In this document: piece after piece, positions 62,523 through 64,000 of the stretch
Layout of the letters: each line of letters begins with the position of its first letter
Numbering within the stretch: the stretch's first letter is position 1
NCBI GenBank assembly: GCA_900539775.1
Contig: UQDL01000008.1
Coordinates: 1 to 64,000, forward strand
DNA from: an uncultured Anaerotruncus sp.
GTDB taxonomy: Bacteria; Bacillota; Clostridia; Oscillospirales; Acutalibacteraceae
Direction: 5' to 3'
DNA length: 64,000 nucleotides
Notes under the pieces: generated by a model
Seen by the model: the letters and a program-made list of their open reading frames with translations, nothing else
What the model was told of the DNA's origin: nothing
The model's database searches: none
Translations under genes and position numbers: made by a program

Positions 62523-62535
62523 TTTGTGATATAAT
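62523..62535 (+). promoter_or_regulatory. extended -10 promoter of the response regulator
   Basis: TGATATAAT at 62527-62535 fits TGnTATAAT, 40 bases before the ATG. The -35 (about TGCAAA) is weak. An identical extended -10 box occurs at 62423-62431. Confidence 0.55.
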
Positions 62536-62575
62536 ATAAATGCTCTAAAGCCAAAACCCTGTTAGGAGAAACATA

Positions 62576-63250
62576 ATGCATATTTTAGTTGTTGAAGATG
62601 AAAAAGCTCTTTGCGACACAATTGTTCGCAGCCTGAAGCGCCTTGCATACAGCGTTGATTATTGTTACGACGGAAAAACGGCAACGGAAATGCTTGCCGT
62701 TGAAAATTTTGATCTTGTTGTGCTTGATCTTAATCTTCCCGATACAGACGGAATGACCGTGCTTAAATCCCTGCGAAAAACAGATTGCGAAACAAAAGTG
62801 CTTATCTTATCGGCTCGTTGTGAGGTTGCAGATAAGGTGGAGGGATTGGACGCCGGCGCAAACGACTATCTGACAAAGCCTTTTCACTTAGATGAGCTTG
62901 CTGCAAGAATTCGCAGCCTTACGCTAAGGCACTTTACCCAAAACGATGTTGTTTTAACCTGCGGAGAACTTACATTTAACACCAAAACACGCAAGGGCGC
63001 CGTGTGCGGGGAAGCTCTCTCTTTAACCAGAAAAGAAACGGGAATACTTGAATATCTAATGCTTAACCAAGGGCGCCCGATAAGCCAAGAGGAGCTTCTT
63101 GAACATGTTTGGGACAGCAGTGTTGATAACTTCAGCAATTCAATAAGGGTGCATATTTCGGCTTTGCGAAAGAAATTGCGTGCCGCCATGGGATATGACA
63201 CCATACATAATCGCATAGGTGAAGGCTATGTTATGGAGGAAAGAAAATGA
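62576..63250 (+). CDS. OmpR-family response regulator
   Basis: This 224-aa regulator has a receiver domain with LVVEDEKALCD, phospho-Asp in LVVLDLNLPDTDG, and Lys in NDYLTKPFHLDEL. The DNA-binding wing contains LSLTRKETGILEYLMLNQG and NSIRVHISALRKKL. TAGGAGA precedes the ATG. Its stop overlaps the kinase start (ATGA). It is divergent from the thiol-redox operon, a possible target. Confidence 0.93.
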   Translation: MHILVVEDEKALCDTIVRSLKRLAYSVDYCYDGKTATEMLAVENFDLVVLDLNLPDTDGMTVLKSLRKTDCETKVLILSARCEVADKVEGLDAGANDYLTKPFHLDELAARIRSLTLRHFTQNDVVLTCGELTFNTKTRKGAVCGEALSLTRKETGILEYLMLNQGRPISQEELLEHVWDSSVDNFSNSIRVHISALRKKLRAAMGYDTIHNRIGEGYVMEERK

Positions 63251-64000
63251 AAAGGCTATCTTTGCAATGGCGCATAACCATAATGACGGCTATTTTAATA
63301 TGCATAACATGTGTGCTGATGAACTGCTTGATAGGATATTCCGGCAAACATTATATGGATTCAATAGGAAACGGCATTTCGGCTTACAGTGATATTGACG
63401 GCGGCGAGCCCGGAGCATTTGACCCGCAAAGCGAAAATATTGATAATGAGGTTACTATTATCGTAAGCGGAGCACAGCAATCCTTCGGCACAACAAATTG
63501 GTATATAACGGCGGCGGTTACTCTGCTTGGCGGCGTGCTTGCATATTTCGTAAGCGGCCGTGCATTAAAGCCGCTTCGCAGCTTTGCCGCTCAGGTTGAA
63601 AATGTGCAGCCGAATAACCTTGCGGATATGGAAATCAGTGAGGATGTGCTTCCTGAATTCAAGCAATTCAGCAAATCGTTCAACAGCATGATCAAGCGGC
63701 TTGATGAGGGCTTTTCGGCGCAGCGCCAATTCACGGGAAATGCAGCTCATGAATTGCGAACTCCCCTTGCGCTGACACAGGCGCAAATTGAGCTTTTCGC
63801 CGCAGAGCATCCCGATGTGCAGCCGGAAACGGCAGAATTTTTAAAGCTTTTGCAAGAGCAAACCGAGCGAATGTCTCAAATGACAAAAACATTGCTTGAA
63901 ATGAGCGAGTTGCGCTCTGTGCCCTGCAACGACAGAATTGAGCTTGCCCCAATGATAGAAGAAATCATAACCGATCTTGAGCCGATTGCGGAGGAAAAAG
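63247..64000 (+). CDS. sensor histidine kinase, cut by the window end
   Basis: This is the first 251 codons. There is a hydrophobic segment near residues 10-30, a short extracellular loop (about 30-80), a second hydrophobic segment (WYITAAVTLLGGVLAYFVSG), a HAMP region (ALKPLRSFAAQVENV), and the HisKA site AAHELRTPLALTQAQIELF. The ATPase domain lies beyond the window. It overlaps the response regulator by 4 bases. Confidence 0.92.
   Translation, partial: MKRLSLQWRITIMTAILICITCVLMNCLIGYSGKHYMDSIGNGISAYSDIDGGEPGAFDPQSENIDNEVTIIVSGAQQSFGTTNWYITAAVTLLGGVLAYFVSGRALKPLRSFAAQVENVQPNNLADMEISEDVLPEFKQFSKSFNSMIKRLDEGFSAQRQFTGNAAHELRTPLALTQAQIELFAAEHPDVQPETAEFLKLLQEQTERMSQMTKTLLEMSELRSVPCNDRIELAPMIEEIITDLEPIAEEK

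Noticed and set aside
1..64000. CRISPR array
   Set aside because: No regularly spaced short direct repeats were seen; the only long tandem repeats are coding (19427-21592).

Overview
The window looks like chromosome from a low-GC anaerobic gut Clostridium-type Firmicute, probably Ruminococcaceae/Oscillospirales. The clues are the rimP-nusA-ylxRQ-infB gene order, a reverse rubrerythrin under PerR, a fused FeoA-FeoB, a CD1871A-type mini-protein, a membrane-anchored MurF, and strong AT-rich TTGACA/TATAAT promoters. No replication origin, rRNA or CRISPR array is visible. All assignments are from reading the sequence; no database search was run.

Layout. 1-1.8 kb: right end of an integrative element (excisionase, tyrosine integrase) abutting the 3' end of tRNA-Thr(CGU); a decayed second tRNA-Thr copy lies between that tRNA and its promoter. 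2.1-10.9 kb (minus): an 11-gene translation/RNA operon running from one promoter, rimP-nusA-rnpM-ylxQ-infB-rbfA-nrnA-truB-ribF-HAD-pncC. 10.9-17.9 kb (minus): GH13 glucosidase, gdhA, the remnant of a maltose acetyltransferase gene, a TrpXYZ-type ABC importer and an XRE regulator. 18.1-24.1 kb (plus): an 1149-residue secreted cell-wall hydrolase-like protein with four tandem 181-residue repeats, an MFS permease, tRNA-Val (minus) and exonuclease III.

24.1-31.4 kb (plus) is the most coherent accessory block: D-amino-acid transaminase, a DUF4392 D-glutamate cyclase-like gene, pxpB, pxpC, a DUF1445 gene, pxpA, alanine racemase and a YbaK-type deacylase. It reads as a route from D-Ala/D-Glu through 5-oxoproline back to L-glutamate. 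The cyclase gene is preceded by a highly structured leader containing a predicted H-type pseudoknot with a 10-bp stem and a 9-bp loop helix. I could not match this leader to a riboswitch class I know.

31.6-33.7 kb: two tandem DUF5067-type membrane proteins, the second with an in-frame TGA. 33.8-39.2 kb (minus): a lone acyltransferase catalytic domain, an XRE-membrane fusion, and a Na/Pi transporter followed by a PhoB/PhoR-like pair. 39.3-43.3 kb: a 38-codon orphan peptide gene with its own promoter and terminator, then a pair of ABC exporters. 43.5-51.3 kb: DUF1275, AIM24, ddl, murF, a hydrolase, and a membrane PIG-L protein. 51.4-52.4 kb: perR-reverse rubrerythrin behind a Per-box-like palindrome. 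52.6-57.2 kb: GPH symporter and a YfhO-family pseudogene with two lesions. 57.3-59.8 kb: feoAB fusion plus its Cys-rich partner. 60.3-62.3 kb: a TlpA-like lipoprotein, a NapH-like 4Fe-4S membrane protein and the CD1871A mini-protein. 62.6-64 kb: a two-component system whose kinase runs off the window.
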